Positions 28,688-38,337 of a stretch of 64,000 nucleotides of DNA are shown in pieces. Location: assembly GCA_025059945.1 (NCBI GenBank), contig JANXDC010000016.1, positions 1 through 64,000 on the forward strand, given 5' to 3'. Below the pieces are notes generated by a model. That model did not search any database, was not told where the DNA came from, and saw only the letters and a program-made list of their open reading frames with translations. The position numbers were made by a program, and so were the translations under genes. Every line of letters starts with the position of its first letter. Position 1 is the stretch's first letter. Origin of the DNA: Bacteroidota bacterium. GTDB taxonomy: Bacteria; Bacteroidota; Rhodothermia; JANXDC01.

Positions 28688-29263
28688 ATGCTGCCGCTTC
28701 CGGAAAACGCCTCGGCGGTGCTGCGGAACGCCGAAGAGCACATGAAGAAGACCTTGCAACACCTGCAGCATGAGTTGCTGCATATCCGAGCCGGTAAGGC
28801 CACACCAGAGCTGTTAGACGGCATCAGGGTCGAGTACTACGGCACCTCCATGGCGATCCAGCAGCTGGCCAGTATCTCTACCCCCGATGCGCGGCTGATC
28901 GTGGTGCAGCCTTGGGACAAAGGTGCCATCACGGCCATCGAACGGGCCATCCAGAGCTCCGGCCTGGGGCTGAATCCCTCTAATGACGGCAATGTGATCC
29001 GCATTCCCATCCCGCCGTTGACGGAAGAACGGCGTCGTGAGCTCGTTAAGCGGGTCAAGCGCATCGGCGAAGATGCCAAGGTGGCCGTGCGCAATATTCG
29101 GCGCGAGGCCATCGAGGAGGTGCGCGCACTGCAGAAAGAGGCCCATCTGCCCGAAGATCTGCGGTATGCGGCCGAAGAGGAGATCCAGAAGCTCACCAAC
29201 CGCTACATCGAACGCATCGATCAGCTGTTAGCAGCTAAGGAAAAGGAGATCCTGGAAGTCTAA
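28688..29263 (+). CDS. frr: Ribosome recycling factor
   Basis: A 191-residue two-domain protein that splits post-termination ribosomes together with EF-G. Family blocks LLHIRAGKATPELLDGI (arm domain), DKGAITAIERAI, and NVIRIPIPPLTEERRRELVK are all seen. GAGGAGG upstream supports the ATG. It is downstream of pyrH as in most bacteria. Confidence 0.97.
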   Translation: MLPLPENASAVLRNAEEHMKKTLQHLQHELLHIRAGKATPELLDGIRVEYYGTSMAIQQLASISTPDARLIVVQPWDKGAITAIERAIQSSGLGLNPSNDGNVIRIPIPPLTEERRRELVKRVKRIGEDAKVAVRNIRREAIEEVRALQKEAHLPEDLRYAAEEEIQKLTNRYIERIDQLLAAKEKEILEV

Positions 29264-29328
29264 CTTCCCCAAGGATCCAACCAGGGGGCAGGCGCGCTCG
29301 TGCCCTCGTTGATTTCGCAAAGCGCCCT

Positions 29329-32300
29329 ATGGCAGAATTTGTACACCTGCACTTGCATACGCAGTACAGCCTACTCGATGGCGCCTCTCGGATCGAAGAC
29401 CTTATGCTTCGGGCCGCGGAACTGGGCATGCGGGCCGTAGCCATCACGGATCACGGCAACCTATTCGGCATCCCGGAGTTCGTCGCTGCGGCCAAGGCCC
29501 GTGGCATCCGCCCCATACTGGGCTGCGAGTTTTATTTGGGACAAAAAAGCCGCTTCGATAAGACCGATAAAATCCGCTATCATCAAGTGCTGTGGGCCAA
29601 AAACGCGCAGGGCTACCGCAACCTGGTGCGTCTGGCTACGCTGGCGTATCTAGAGGGGTACTACTACAAGCCCCGCATCGATAAAGAGCTGCTGCGCGAG
29701 TGCCGGGAGGGCCTGGTGGCGAGCACCTGCTGCCTGCAAGGCGAGATCCCCCAAACGATCCTGCGCCACGGAGAAGAGGAGGCCCGGAAGGTTTTTGAAT
29801 GGTGGCTGAATCTTTTCGGAGAGGATTTTTACGTCGAGCTGCAACGGCACGGGATTCCGGAGCAGGAGCGGGTAAACGAGGTGCTTCTGCGCTGGGCGCG
29901 CGATTACGGGGTGCCCGTGATCGCCACCAACGACGTACACTACATCCGGCCCGAAGATCACGACGCGCAAGACGTGCTTCTGGCGCTGCAGACGGGCAAG
30001 GATCTGCACGATCCCAATCGGCTGCGTTTCGAACAGCGCGAATTCTATTTCAAAAGCCCGGAGGAGATGGCCAGGCTATTCCAGGACGTACCGGAGGCGC
30101 TGGAAAACACGCTGCGCCTGGCCGAGTCCTGCACCTTCGAGCTCCGCTTCGGGGATGTGCTGCTGCCGTATTACGAGCTTCCTCCGGGGTTTCGGAGCAT
30201 GGACGCGTATCTGGAGCATTTGGCCTTCGAGGGCGCCCGCCGTCGTTATGGGGAGATTACTCCGGAGATTGCGGAGCGCCTCCGCTATGAACTCAAGGTC
30301 ATCAGCCAGATGGGCTATGCGGGCTACTTTTTGATCGTGCAGGACCTGACCAACGAAGCCCGCCGCCGAGGCGTTTGGGTGGGGCCTGGACGCGGTTCGG
30401 CTGCGGGATCGCTTGTGGCTTATGTCATCGGGATTACGAACGTCGATCCGCTGCGCTACGATCTGCTCTTTGAGCGTTTCCTCAACCCCGAACGCGTCTC
30501 GATGCCTGACATCGACATCGATTTCGACGATCGGGGACGGCAGCTGGTCATCGATTACGTGGTGGAAAAGTACGGACGGAATTCAGTCTGTCAAATCATC
30601 ACCTTTGGCACCATGGGCGCGCGCGGCGCCATACGCGATGTGGGCCGCGTGCTGGGGTTAAGTCCCAAGCAAGTGGATGCGATCGCCAAACTCGTTCCCG
30701 AGGGGCCCAAGGTCTCGTTGCGCCAAGCTCTACAAGAGGTCCCTGAACTGGCCCAAATGGCCAACGGGCCGGATCCCACGCTGCGCAAGCTGTTTCAATT
30801 CGCTCAGGTGCTGGAGGGCTCTCCGCGTCATACGGGGGTGCACGCAGCGGGCGTGATCATCGCCCCTGGGGATCTCATGGAGTACGTGCCCTTATATCGG
30901 GCCGAAGGCGGGGTCGTGACCACCCAGTTTGAGGGAGCCTGGGTCGAACAGTTCGGCCTGCTTAAGATGGATTTTTTGGGGCTGGATACGCTGACGATTC
31001 TCAAAAACGCCGTGGCCATGATCCGGGAAAACCACGGCGTTGCGATCGATCTGGATCGCATTCCCCTGGACGATCCCAAGACCTACGCGCTCTTTCAGCG
31101 CGGCGAGACGATCGCCGTCTTCCAATTTGAATCCGAGGGCATGCGCCGCTACCTGCGCGAGCTCAAGCCCACCTGCATCGACGATCTCATCGCCATGAAC
31201 GCGCTCTACCGGCCAGGGCCCATGGATTACATCCCCGTCTACATCCGCCGCAAACACGGCCTGGAGCCGGTTGAGTATCTGCACCCCATGCTAGAGCCCA
31301 TTTTGCGGCCTACCTACGGGATCGCTGTCTATCAGGAGCAGATCATGCGCATTGCGCAGGTCATGGCCGGCTACAGCTTGGGACAGGCCGATCTGCTTCG
31401 GCGCGCGATGGGCAAGAAAAAGCCCGAGGAGATGGCGCAGCATCGGGATCTCTTTGTGCGTGGGGCCATGGAACGGGGCGTAGACCGGGAGACGGCGCTG
31501 CGCGTCTTCGAGATGATGGAAAAATTCGCCGGCTACGGCTTCAACAAAAGCCATGCGGCGGCCTATGCCATTTTGGCCTATCAGACCGCGTATCTGAAAG
31601 CGCATTATCCCGCGGAGTTTATGGCAGCTGCCCTTACGGCCGAAATCGGAAAAGCCGATCGCATCGCCTTCTTGCTCGAAGAGTGCCGCCGCATGGGCCT
31701 GGAGATCCTGCCTCCCTCTGTAAACACAAGCCGGGCGCACTTCTCCGTGCAGCGCGGCGCTATCCGCTTCGGGTTGGCCGCCATCAAGGGGGTAGGGGAG
31801 AGCGCGGTGGAGGCGATCCTGGAGGCCCGCTCCCGAGGCGGGCCGTTTCGGACACTGTTTGAATTTTGCCGCCGCGTCGATCTGCGCTCGGTCAACCGGC
31901 GTTGCCTGGAGGCCCTCATCGTAGCCGGAGCCATGGACGAACTAGAGGGCACGCGGGCGCAGAAACTAGAGGCGGTGGAGGCCGCCATTCGCTATGCGCA
32001 GCGCGTCCAAGAGGCCCAACTGGTCGGCCAAAATAGCCTCTTTGAGGCCCCCAACGGCGAATCTGGTCTGATGCCGCCTGAGCCCCCCTTGCCGGCCCTT
32101 CTTCGAGACTGGAGCATCATGGAAAGGCTACGTCGGGAGCGCGAGCTACTGGGGTTTTACCTGTCGGGGCATCCTTTGCATCGCTATCAGGATGAAGCCC
32201 GGGCGCTAGCCACGGCTTTCTTCGGACAGCCGGATGGCATCCAGGACGGACAGAAAGTGCGCGTCGTGGGCATCGTTGTCGAAGTCCAGCGTCGCACAGA

Positions 32301-32766
32301 CCGCCGGGGCAACCCCATGGCGTTCGTTACGCTAGAGGATCTGACGGGCTCCGGAGAGGTCATCTGCTTCGCCGAAGCCTTTCATAAATACCAGGCCTAT
32401 CTAGAACTCGACCAGGTATTGGTCGTCCTCGGTATTGCCGACACCCAGACGGGTGCGCTTAAGATCCGCGTCCTGGAGATCTGGCCGATCGCCTTAGCCC
32501 GCGATACCCTCATCGAGGGCGTGGTACTGCATCTTGGGCTTGATCAGCTCGCAGAACCTCTCGTGGAGGACCTATACGCCGTTTGTCAGCGCTACCCCGG
32601 TCAGCGTCGGTTGGAGTTTCTGTTGCATTGCCCCGAGCGATCCCGACCGCAGCGGCTGCGTGCCCGGCGCGTGCTTATCGATCCCGTCCCCGAGCTAGTG
32701 GCCGAGTTGCGCCAGCTGCTGCCGTCCGAATCCATCCAGCTTCTGGTTCGGACCAACGGCCTGTAG
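29329..32766 (+). CDS. dnaE: DNA polymerase III alpha subunit
   Basis: The 1145-residue replicative polymerase catalytic subunit. Residues about 1-280 are the PHP domain, starting VHLHLHTQYSLLDGAS. The polymerase core includes GPGRGSAAGSLVAY and the catalytic aspartates in MPDIDIDF, then GRRHTGVHAAGVII-like and FNKSHAAAYA blocks. The C-terminal region has a helix-hairpin-helix and an OB fold (VRVVGIVVEVQRRTDRRG). Length is normal for DnaE. It starts 65 bases after frr without an obvious Shine-Dalgarno. Confidence 0.97.
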   Translation: MAEFVHLHLHTQYSLLDGASRIEDLMLRAAELGMRAVAITDHGNLFGIPEFVAAAKARGIRPILGCEFYLGQKSRFDKTDKIRYHQVLWAKNAQGYRNLVRLATLAYLEGYYYKPRIDKELLRECREGLVASTCCLQGEIPQTILRHGEEEARKVFEWWLNLFGEDFYVELQRHGIPEQERVNEVLLRWARDYGVPVIATNDVHYIRPEDHDAQDVLLALQTGKDLHDPNRLRFEQREFYFKSPEEMARLFQDVPEALENTLRLAESCTFELRFGDVLLPYYELPPGFRSMDAYLEHLAFEGARRRYGEITPEIAERLRYELKVISQMGYAGYFLIVQDLTNEARRRGVWVGPGRGSAAGSLVAYVIGITNVDPLRYDLLFERFLNPERVSMPDIDIDFDDRGRQLVIDYVVEKYGRNSVCQIITFGTMGARGAIRDVGRVLGLSPKQVDAIAKLVPEGPKVSLRQALQEVPELAQMANGPDPTLRKLFQFAQVLEGSPRHTGVHAAGVIIAPGDLMEYVPLYRAEGGVVTTQFEGAWVEQFGLLKMDFLGLDTLTILKNAVAMIRENHGVAIDLDRIPLDDPKTYALFQRGETIAVFQFESEGMRRYLRELKPTCIDDLIAMNALYRPGPMDYIPVYIRRKHGLEPVEYLHPMLEPILRPTYGIAVYQEQIMRIAQVMAGYSLGQADLLRRAMGKKKPEEMAQHRDLFVRGAMERGVDRETALRVFEMMEKFAGYGFNKSHAAAYAILAYQTAYLKAHYPAEFMAAALTAEIGKADRIAFLLEECRRMGLEILPPSVNTSRAHFSVQRGAIRFGLAAIKGVGESAVEAILEARSRGGPFRTLFEFCRRVDLRSVNRRCLEALIVAGAMDELEGTRAQKLEAVEAAIRYAQRVQEAQLVGQNSLFEAPNGESGLMPPEPPLPALLRDWSIMERLRRERELLGFYLSGHPLHRYQDEARALATAFFGQPDGIQDGQKVRVVGIVVEVQRRTDRRGNPMAFVTLEDLTGSGEVICFAEAFHKYQAYLELDQVLVVLGIADTQTGALKIRVLEIWPIALARDTLIEGVVLHLGLDQLAEPLVEDLYAVCQRYPGQRRLEFLLHCPERSRPQRLRARRVLIDPVPELVAELRQLLPSESIQLLVRTNGL

Positions 32767-32769
32767 AGA

Positions 32770-32800
32770 TTGCGCTTGCCCGGCCCCTCAGCTACCTTGT
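32770..32800 (+). promoter_or_regulatory. Promoter of the beta-lactamase-like gene
   Basis: TTG at 32770-32772, 20 bases, TACCTTGT at 32793-32800, starting 3 bases after the dnaE stop. The ATG of the next gene is 24 bases beyond. Confidence 0.55.
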
Positions 32801-32824
32801 GCCGGTTACCGGAGGAGGCGCGCT

Positions 32825-33817
32825 ATGCGGTCTAGGATGTACCCGTGGCTTGTTGCACTCTTGTGGGCAGGCCCCTCGGCTTGGGCGCAGGGCGATGCGA
32901 GCCTGGCGCGTCTGGAGCGCGAAATCGCTCGTCTGGCCTCCATAGCCGGAGGGCGAGTGGGGGTGGCGGCCGTGCACATCGAGACCGGTCGTTGGGTCGC
33001 GCTCAACCCGCAGGAGCGCTTCCCGATGGCCAGCACCTACAAGGTCCCCATCGCGATCGCGCTCTTAGAGCGGGTCGATCGCGGAGAGCTGCGGCTTGAT
33101 GCGCTGGTGCCGATCGACACATCGGACGTAAGCCCCGGATCCGGCACGTTGGCCGATCTGTTTCAGCACCCCGGCGTGGCGCTTTCGGTGCGCAACCACC
33201 TAGAGCTCATGATGCTCATCAGCGACAACACGGCCACCGACGTATGCCTGCGCCTAGTCGGCGGCCCCGAGGCCGTAACCGAGCGCCTGCGCGCCTGGGG
33301 GATCGAGGGAATCGGCGTGCACCGGCCCACCAAGCGGCTAATCGCCGATTGGCTCGGGCTGGAGGATCAAACCGCGCCTTGGTCTATAGCGCGTTTTCGC
33401 AGCGCGCAGGCCCGCCTGAGCCCAGAGGCGCGCCAGGCGGCCGCGGCGCGCTTCGATGCGGACGAACGCGACACGGCCACCCCTGTGGCCATGGCCGAGC
33501 TGCTGCGTAAGCTTTTTCTGGGGCACTTCTTAAGCCCGGGCAGCACCGCCTTGTTGTTGGACATCATGTACCGGTGCCGAACGGGTCCGAACCGGCTTCT
33601 TGGGCTACTGCCTGCGGGCACGCGCGTGGCGCACAAGACGGGCACCATCGGGGGTACGCTAAATGATGTGGGCATCATCGCCCTGCCCGACGGGGCCGGA
33701 CACGTGGCCATCGCCGTCTTTATCAAGTCCTCCGACCGGGACACGGCCACGCGCGAGCGGGCCATAGCCGAGATCGCCCGAGCCGTGCACGATTATTTTC
33801 TGTTTGTGCGCCCCTAA
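32825..33817 (+). CDS. Class A beta-lactamase-like serine hydrolase
   Basis: A 330-residue exported protein with a signal peptide ending about AWA-Q. It has the penicillin-recognising motifs SxxK (STYK, Ser70 of the precursor), SDN (about 133) and KTG (about 271), in the usual order and spacing of class A beta-lactamases. The omega loop keeps DERDTATP, but the preceding ExxLN catalytic motif is not recognisable; the region reads LSPEARQAAAARF, so deacylation capacity is uncertain. It may be a true beta-lactamase or a related peptidase/esterase. GGAGGAGG precedes the ATG. Confidence 0.8.
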   Translation: MRSRMYPWLVALLWAGPSAWAQGDASLARLEREIARLASIAGGRVGVAAVHIETGRWVALNPQERFPMASTYKVPIAIALLERVDRGELRLDALVPIDTSDVSPGSGTLADLFQHPGVALSVRNHLELMMLISDNTATDVCLRLVGGPEAVTERLRAWGIEGIGVHRPTKRLIADWLGLEDQTAPWSIARFRSAQARLSPEARQAAAARFDADERDTATPVAMAELLRKLFLGHFLSPGSTALLLDIMYRCRTGPNRLLGLLPAGTRVAHKTGTIGGTLNDVGIIALPDGAGHVAIAVFIKSSDRDTATRERAIAEIARAVHDYFLFVRP

Positions 33818-33833
33818 AGCCGAGAGGTCCGCT

Positions 33834-35195
33834 ATGGGAGAGCTGGAGCGCGCCCTGCGCACGGGCGATCTTACCCTGCTTGTGGTGGGCTTGGTCATCG
33901 GATCGGGCATTTTTCTGGTCCCCGGTGTGGTCCTGCAGCAGGTCGGAGGATACGCGGGATTGGCGCTCGTTGTGTGGATAGCAGGGGGGCTGCTTTCGCT
34001 TTTGGGCGCCCTTACGTACGGTGAGCTCAGCGTTCGGCATCCGCAGGCCGGAGGGCTGTACGCGCACCTGCGCCAAGCTTTCGGGCCCCTTGTGGCTTTT
34101 CTGTACGGATGGACGCTGCTACTGGCTATCGCCTCTGGGGCGCTGGCCACGCTTGCGGTGGCCTTTGGGGAGTATCTGGCCCACCTGGTACCGTTGGGTG
34201 CGCTCGGGCAGAAGGTGGCGGCCGCCGGGCTCATCCTGTGCGTGACGGCCGTCAACGTGCGCGGGGTACGGCATGGAGCCCGGTTGCAGAACGGCACCAC
34301 GCTCTTTAAAATCGCCTCCCTACTGGGCCTAAGCCTGCTTCTGTTGTGGCTCTCAGAGGGCTCAGGGCTTAGGGAGCAGCGTGCACAGTGGTGGCCCGCC
34401 ACCTGGGATCCGGCCTGGCTTAGCGGGGCCGGACTAGGTCTGATTGGTGTCCTATGGGCTTACGAGGGCTGGCAGTATGGAACCTTTAGCGCCGGGGAGG
34501 TCCGAAACCCCCGGTGCGCTTTTCCGCGGGCCTTCAGCGTGGGGCTTCTTGTGCTTATCGCGCTCTATAGCCTGGCCAACTTGGCCTATCTTGCCGCCCT
34601 GGGCTCGGCGCGCATGGGGGGCTCTGTGAGCGTGGCTGCCGAGGCCGTATCCCACGTATGGAGCCCCGCGGCCGGCCGTTGGGTGGCCCTGGCCATTCTC
34701 GTCTCCATTCTGGGCGCGGCCAACGGGCTCGTGCTTACGGCTTCACGCGTCTACTACGCCATGGCTCGAGACGGGTTGCTTTTCGCCTGGCTCGGTTGGG
34801 TGCATGTGCGATACCGTACGCCGGTTCCGGCGCTTTTGGTGAGCTCAGCCTGGTCTCTGCTGCTGGCCCTGCTGGGCACTTTCGAGACCCTCTTGACCTA
34901 TGTTGTCTTTTCGGGCTGGCTCTTCTACGGGCTGGGGGCGCTAAGCCTATTTGCGTATCGACGTCGGGATCGGTCGAAGCCTTCGGAGGCTGTTTATCGG
35001 GTGCCGGTATATCCGTGGACGCCCGTGCTTTTCGCGCTAGCCGCATTAGGGATTGTGCTCAATACGCTTTTGGCCCGGCCCGCTCAAGGGGCGGTGGGGC
35101 TGTTGATCGTCGCCACAGGCCTGCCCGTATACGGGCTCTGGCGCTGGCGCGCCCGCCGAGTTGCGGCTTCCGCCGAGCCTGAGGCTTCCCGGTGA
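33834..35195 (+). CDS. APC-family amino acid permease
   Basis: A 453-residue transporter with about 12 membrane helices. The helix 1 motif VVGLVIGSGIFLVPG, typical of APC/LAT-type amino acid exchangers, and the helix 6 region YEGWQYGTFSAGEVRNP are clear. Substrate cannot be read. AGAGG upstream supports this ATG rather than an upstream GTG that would overlap the beta-lactamase-like gene. The 16-base spacing suggests the two are co-transcribed. Confidence 0.88.
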   Translation: MGELERALRTGDLTLLVVGLVIGSGIFLVPGVVLQQVGGYAGLALVVWIAGGLLSLLGALTYGELSVRHPQAGGLYAHLRQAFGPLVAFLYGWTLLLAIASGALATLAVAFGEYLAHLVPLGALGQKVAAAGLILCVTAVNVRGVRHGARLQNGTTLFKIASLLGLSLLLLWLSEGSGLREQRAQWWPATWDPAWLSGAGLGLIGVLWAYEGWQYGTFSAGEVRNPRCAFPRAFSVGLLVLIALYSLANLAYLAALGSARMGGSVSVAAEAVSHVWSPAAGRWVALAILVSILGAANGLVLTASRVYYAMARDGLLFAWLGWVHVRYRTPVPALLVSSAWSLLLALLGTFETLLTYVVFSGWLFYGLGALSLFAYRRRDRSKPSEAVYRVPVYPWTPVLFALAALGIVLNTLLARPAQGAVGLLIVATGLPVYGLWRWRARRVAASAEPEASR

Positions 35196-35225
35196 GCTCA
35201 CTGGCTGGCAGGAAAGGGGGATACA

Positions 35226-36032
35226 ATGGACCACTACGCGGCCTACCGTCGGTTGCGCTTTGAGCGGCCCGAAGAGGGGATTCTGGAGGTGATCTTGGAC
35301 GTTCCGGGTCGGCTCAACGCCGCGGATGCCGAGCTGCATCGGGAGCTGGCCTACGTTTGGCGCGCGATCGACGAAGACCCCCGTGTTCGGGCCGTGATCG
35401 TGCGCGGCCAAGGGGGGGCTTTTTCCGCCGGCGGGGACTATACGCTTATCGAGTCCATGATGCAGGACTACGGCACGCTGGTGCGGGTTTGGAGGGAGGC
35501 TCGGGATCTGGTCTACAACGTGATCAACTGCTCAAAGCCTATCGTCTCGGCCATCGAGGGCCCCTGCGTGGGCGCCGGTTTGGCGGTGGCCCTGCTGGCC
35601 GATGTTTCGATCGCGGGGCGTTCTGCCCGCATGCTGGACGGACATCTTCGCCTGGGCGTGGCCGCGGGCGATCACGCTGTGCTGATTTGGCCGCTTTTGG
35701 TCGGAATGGCCAAGGCCAAGTACTACTTGCTTCTAAACGAGCCCATATCGGGGGAGGAGGCTGAGCGTATGGGCTTGGTATCCCGATGCGTAGACGACGA
35801 CCGGGTCTACGAGGTGGCGCTTGAAGTGGCGCGGCGCTTGGCCCAAGCCAGCCCCACGGCCGTGCGGTGGACGAAGTACGCCCTTAACAACTGGCTGCGG
35901 CTTTTCGGGCCGGCCTTTGACACCTCACTTGCCCTGGAATTTCTGGGCTTCCTGGGCCCGGATGCTCGTGAGGGGCTCAACGCGTTGCGCGAAAAGCGGC
36001 CCCCCCGTTTCGAGCGGGAGGTGCCGCTTTAA
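35226..36032 (+). CDS. Enoyl-CoA hydratase/isomerase family protein (crotonase)
   Basis: A 268-residue crotonase-fold protein. The oxyanion-hole segments [11 protein letters not shown] and [19 protein letters not shown] are intact. The usual catalytic Glu-rich PE motif of enoyl-CoA hydratase is replaced by [12 protein letters not shown], so the reaction may be isomerisation, hydrolysis or hydration of an unusual acyl-CoA. AAAGGGGG lies upstream. Its TAA interlocks with the TAA of the facing serine hydrolase gene in the palindrome TTAA (36029-36032). Confidence 0.85.
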   Translation: MDHYAAYRRLRFERPEEGILEVILDVPGRLNAADAELHRELAYVWRAIDEDPRVRAVIVRGQGGAFSAGGDYTLIESMMQDYGTLVRVWREARDLVYNVINCSKPIVSAIEGPCVGAGLAVALLADVSIAGRSARMLDGHLRLGVAAGDHAVLIWPLLVGMAKAKYYLLLNEPISGEEAERMGLVSRCVDDDRVYEVALEVARRLAQASPTAVRWTKYALNNWLRLFGPAFDTSLALEFLGFLGPDAREGLNALREKRPPRFEREVPL

Positions 36033-37144
36033 CGGAGGGCCTCCTCAAACCAGACGGCGAGTTGAAAGCCCGCTCCCGCTAGCCCCGCGTTCTGCATGTT
36101 TGCGATCAGCGCCACCACCACGCTCGTTTCGGGCCGCAGCAGCAAAATGGCGCTTCCGCCCACGGCCCCGCCCGTATGCCAGACCGTGCGGCGTCCTGCG
36201 CGTTCCCCGGTGGACCAGCCGATCCCGTAACCCGTGGGCCGGCCGTCGCGGGTGCGTTGCGAGCTGAAGAGCAACTCCACGGTCTGCGGCCGAAGCAGAC
36301 GGCCTTCGAGAAGCCCGGAGCCGAAGCGCACCAGATCCTCGGCTGTGGACAGAAAGCCGCCTCCGGCCCACTTGACCGAATTATCCACATACGGGGCGTT
36401 GAGAATTCGGCCCAGGGAGTCGCGCACGTAAAAACGAGCCCGGCCCAGGATGAGGCTGTCCGTGTGTTCGGCTACCGTATAGCGCATGCCGAGGGGCTCG
36501 AAGACGCGTCGGCGCATGAGGCCCAGGAACTCCTCGCCTGAGGCACCCTCGATGACGGCGCTTAGCAGGTTCCAGCCGTAGCTGGAATAGCTATACCGGG
36601 TGCCGGGTTCAAAGAGCAGGCTGTCGTCCTGAAAGACGCTAAGCGCCTCCAAGACGCTGCGGTAGCGGCGGCTGCTCAGAAACTCTTGACCCCGATAGTG
36701 CCGGATCCCGGCCAGGTGCCCGGCCACCTGACGGACCGTAATGGGCCAGCGTTTGCGCGGAAAGGAGGGCACGTAGCGCTGCACCTCAGCGTCTAGGTCC
36801 AGCCGCCCCTGCTCCCAAAGTAGCCCCAATGCGGCCGAGGTAAGGGCCTTCGATACGCTGGCCACCCGAAAGCGCGTGCTGGGCCAGACGGGAACGCGGT
36901 TTTCCAGGTCCGCCCAGCCAAAGCCCTCCGACCACACGATGCGTCCCCGGATGGCCACGGCCACCTGTAGTCCCGGTATGGCCCGATCCCGCATAAGCGC
37001 AAGGAGCGAATCGCGCGCCCGTTCTATTACGGGCGCAAACCGGCCCTCGACGGCCGGCGCTTGCGCCAGCGGCAGCGCCTGCTGCGCCGACACCCGAAAG
37101 GCGACCCCAAGCAAAAACAGCAGCGCCAAAACCCTCTTCAACAT
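36029..37144 (-). CDS. Serine hydrolase of the beta-lactamase (class C/PBP4*) family
   Basis: A 371-residue exported protein with a signal peptide ending about VSA-Q. The SxxK motif is SVSK, with a Tyr-containing YSSYGWN motif corresponding to YxN, and a C-terminal HTGG motif (WHTGGAVGG), the usual third element in this family. Members include D,D-peptidases, esterases and beta-lactamase-like enzymes; the substrate is unknown. GAGGAGG supports the ATG. It lies 34 bases after the PLP enzyme gene on the same strand. Confidence 0.85.
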   Translation of the reverse strand: MLKRVLALLFLLGVAFRVSAQQALPLAQAPAVEGRFAPVIERARDSLLALMRDRAIPGLQVAVAIRGRIVWSEGFGWADLENRVPVWPSTRFRVASVSKALTSAALGLLWEQGRLDLDAEVQRYVPSFPRKRWPITVRQVAGHLAGIRHYRGQEFLSSRRYRSVLEALSVFQDDSLLFEPGTRYSYSSYGWNLLSAVIEGASGEEFLGLMRRRVFEPLGMRYTVAEHTDSLILGRARFYVRDSLGRILNAPYVDNSVKWAGGGFLSTAEDLVRFGSGLLEGRLLRPQTVELLFSSQRTRDGRPTGYGIGWSTGERAGRRTVWHTGGAVGGSAILLLRPETSVVVALIANMQNAGLAGAGFQLAVWFEEALR

Positions 37145-37178
37145 GGCGGTCCTCCTCTGCCATGGCCGTGTCGCGTCG

Positions 37179-38306
37179 CTAGACTCCAGATAACGCCTGC
37201 TCCAGGTCCGCTATGAGGTCCTCAGGATGCTCGATTCCGACCGAAAGCCGCAGCAGGTTTTCCGGTGCGCGCGTGCCGGGCCCTTCAATTGAAGCGCGAT
37301 GTTCGATTAGGCTCTCTACCCCGCCCAGGCTAGTGGCGCGGATAAACAGGCGCGTGCGCGCCGCCACGGCCAAGGCCTCCTCGGCTGAGCCGCGCACCAG
37401 AAAAGCGACCATGCCTCCGAAGCCGCCTGCCATTTGGCGTTTGGCGACCTCATGCCCCGGATGGCTCTCGAGGCCCGGGTAGAAGACGGCCTCCACCCGC
37501 GGGTGGGCGCAAAGAAAGCGGGCCACGGCCAGGGCGTTTGCCGAGTGCGCGCGCACGCGATAGGGCAACGTTCGGATGCCCCGCAGCAGCAGCCAGCAAT
37601 CAAACGGTGAGGGCACGGCCCCGCCCTGGATTTGGATAAAGCGGATGCGTTCAAAAAACGCATCCGCTTCGCGCGCGATGACGGCGCCCCCCGTTACGTC
37701 GGAATGGCCGCCGATGTACTTCGTTGTGGCGTGCACGACGAGGTCTACCCCGAATTCCAGCGGACGCTGCAACACGGGTGTGGCCCAGGTGTTGTCGCAT
37801 GCGACGCGGGCTCCAATCTGGTGGGCGATGCGCACCGTTTCGGCGATGTCCGTGATGCGCAGCAAGGGATTTGAAGGGGTCTCCACCCATACCAGGCGCG
37901 TATTGGGCCGCAAGGCGGCGCGCAGCGCATCCGGATCCCAGACGTCGGCGAATGTAACCGCTAGCTTCCAGTCCACAAAAAGCCCGCGCAGCAGTTTCGC
38001 CGTGCCGTGGTAGACGTCTTGGGGCACGACGACGTGGTCTCCGGCCTGAAGGGCCTGGAAGACGGCCATAATGGCCGCCATGCCCGAGGAGAAGACGGCC
38101 GCTATTGAGCCGCCCTCAAGCTGGGCTAAGGCCTCCTCAAGCTGAACCCGATTGGGATTGTTCAGGCGGCTGTAGATGTACCCATGCGGAAAGGAGCCGT
38201 CTGGGGCTCGTTCAAAGGTCGTCGACAAGTATATGGGTGGAACCACCGCCCCTGTCGTGGGGTCTGGATGTAGGCCTGCGTGTACGGCCAGCGTCTCTAA
38301 GCGCAT
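37179..38306 (-). CDS. Cys/Met metabolism PLP enzyme (cystathionine gamma-synthase/lyase family)
   Basis: A 375-residue fold-type I PLP enzyme. The N-terminal ETLAVHAGLHPDP, YSRLNNPNRVQLEEALAQLE, the FSSGMAAIMAVFQAL cofactor motif, and the PLP lysine in HATTKYIGGHSD are diagnostic of the Cys/Met transsulfuration family. Sequence alone does not separate cystathionine gamma-synthase, beta-lyase, gamma-lyase and methionine gamma-lyase. No other methionine genes are adjacent. It lies 31 bases downstream of the PQQ-type dehydrogenase gene. Confidence 0.9.
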   Translation of the reverse strand: MRLETLAVHAGLHPDPTTGAVVPPIYLSTTFERAPDGSFPHGYIYSRLNNPNRVQLEEALAQLEGGSIAAVFSSGMAAIMAVFQALQAGDHVVVPQDVYHGTAKLLRGLFVDWKLAVTFADVWDPDALRAALRPNTRLVWVETPSNPLLRITDIAETVRIAHQIGARVACDNTWATPVLQRPLEFGVDLVVHATTKYIGGHSDVTGGAVIAREADAFFERIRFIQIQGGAVPSPFDCWLLLRGIRTLPYRVRAHSANALAVARFLCAHPRVEAVFYPGLESHPGHEVAKRQMAGGFGGMVAFLVRGSAEEALAVAARTRLFIRATSLGGVESLIEHRASIEGPGTRAPENLLRLSVGIEHPEDLIADLEQALSGV

Positions 38307-38337
38307 TTTGGGTTTCCCGTTTCTCTAAAGGCACCGC

